Of a stretch of 6,150 nucleotides of DNA, positions 5,889 through 6,150 are shown in pieces. Location of the stretch: the NCBI GenBank assembly GCA_009840695.1, contig VXNG01000121.1, positions 1 through 6,150 on the forward strand, in the 5' to 3' direction. Below the pieces are notes generated by a model that was not told the DNA's origin, did not search any database, and saw only the letters and a list, made by a program, of their open reading frames with translations. The position numbers and the translations under genes were made by a program. Within the stretch, counting starts at the first letter, position 1; each line of letters starts with the position of its first letter. This DNA is from Acidimicrobiaceae bacterium (lineage in GTDB: Bacteria > Actinomycetota > Acidimicrobiia > Acidimicrobiales > Aldehydirespiratoraceae).

Positions 5889-6150
5889 ATGATCCAGGAC
5901 GCCCAGCAGTTGCTGCGAGACCACGGCCTCCAGGTGACCGCTCAGCGGCTGGCCGTGCTGAACGCGGTGTCGGCCCGTCCCCATGCCACTGCCGACGATC
6001 TCATCGGCGATGTGCGGGCCAGCATCGGGGCCGTGTCCCGGCAGGCGGTGTTCGACGCCCTGGGCGTACTGGCCGACAAGGGCCTGATCCGGCGGATCCA
6101 GCCGGCCCGGTCGCCGGCCCGCTACGAGGACCGGGTCGACGACAACCACC
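5889..6150 (+). CDS. furA: FurA/CatR-type Fur-family regulator, N-terminal part (runs off right edge)
   Basis: The 87 visible residues are the DNA-binding domain of a Fur-family metal-dependent repressor. [12 protein letters not shown] (16-27) is the family's first helix signature, [12 protein letters not shown] (32-43) the helix before the HTH, and [18 protein letters not shown] (50-67) the recognition helix and turn into the wing, followed by [15 protein letters not shown]. The window ends within DDNHH, the start of the family's conserved DNHHH metal-sensing motif. This pattern fits the actinobacterial FurA/CatR group, peroxide- and iron-responsive repressors usually sitting just upstream of a catalase or catalase-peroxidase gene. 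That neighbour would lie beyond 6150 and is not seen. The metal-binding C-terminal domain is also missing, so sensing of peroxide versus iron or zinc cannot be confirmed. It is transcribed from its own promoter, with no link to the catabolic genes. Confidence 0.85.
   Translation, partial: MIQDAQQLLRDHGLQVTAQRLAVLNAVSARPHATADDLIGDVRASIGAVSRQAVFDALGVLADKGLIRRIQPARSPARYEDRVDDNH

Overview
The window is high-GC, gene-dense DNA of actinobacterial character. Codon third positions are strongly G/C. Shine-Dalgarno sequences are strong on some genes and absent on others. The partial Fur-family regulator at the right edge matches the actinobacterial FurA/CatR type. An environmental actinobacterium, possibly of the Acidimicrobiia kind, is my inference; the sequence alone does not settle the taxon.

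Layout. On the minus strand, reading from about 2558 down to the left edge, there is a probable three-gene operon: a GcvT/DmdA-like folate-dependent methyltransferase (demethylase family), a metal-dependent amidohydrolase of the amidohydrolase_2 family, and the N-terminal part of an acyl-CoA dehydrogenase whose GTG start overlaps the preceding stop. Divergent from it, sharing a 67-base intergenic region, is a complete Rieske oxygenase alpha subunit (2626-3963). This ends tail-to-tail, 21 bases apart, with a classical short-chain dehydrogenase/reductase on the minus strand (3985-4800). Divergent from the SDR is an alpha/beta hydrolase of dienelactone-hydrolase type (4854-5825). An AT-rich intergenic stretch follows, with a clear promoter and palindrome, and then the start of a FurA-type regulator that runs off the right edge.

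How the genes may work together. A Rieske oxygenase (oxidative demethylation or hydroxylation), a folate-dependent demethylase-like protein, a hydrolytic amidohydrolase, an acyl-CoA dehydrogenase, an SDR and a DLH-type hydrolase are a plausible accessory catabolic set for a methylated or cyclic organic substrate. The substrate cannot be read from the sequence. The glutamate in the Rieske active-site motif points weakly towards quaternary-amine-type substrates. The fur gene is probably a separate oxidative-stress unit, usually paired with a catalase-peroxidase gene that would lie beyond the window.

There is no RNA gene, mobile element or CRISPR array that I can support. The most striking non-coding signal is the fur promoter: a -10 hexamer placed so that transcription would begin at the ATG itself (leaderless), with a near-perfect palindrome over the -35.
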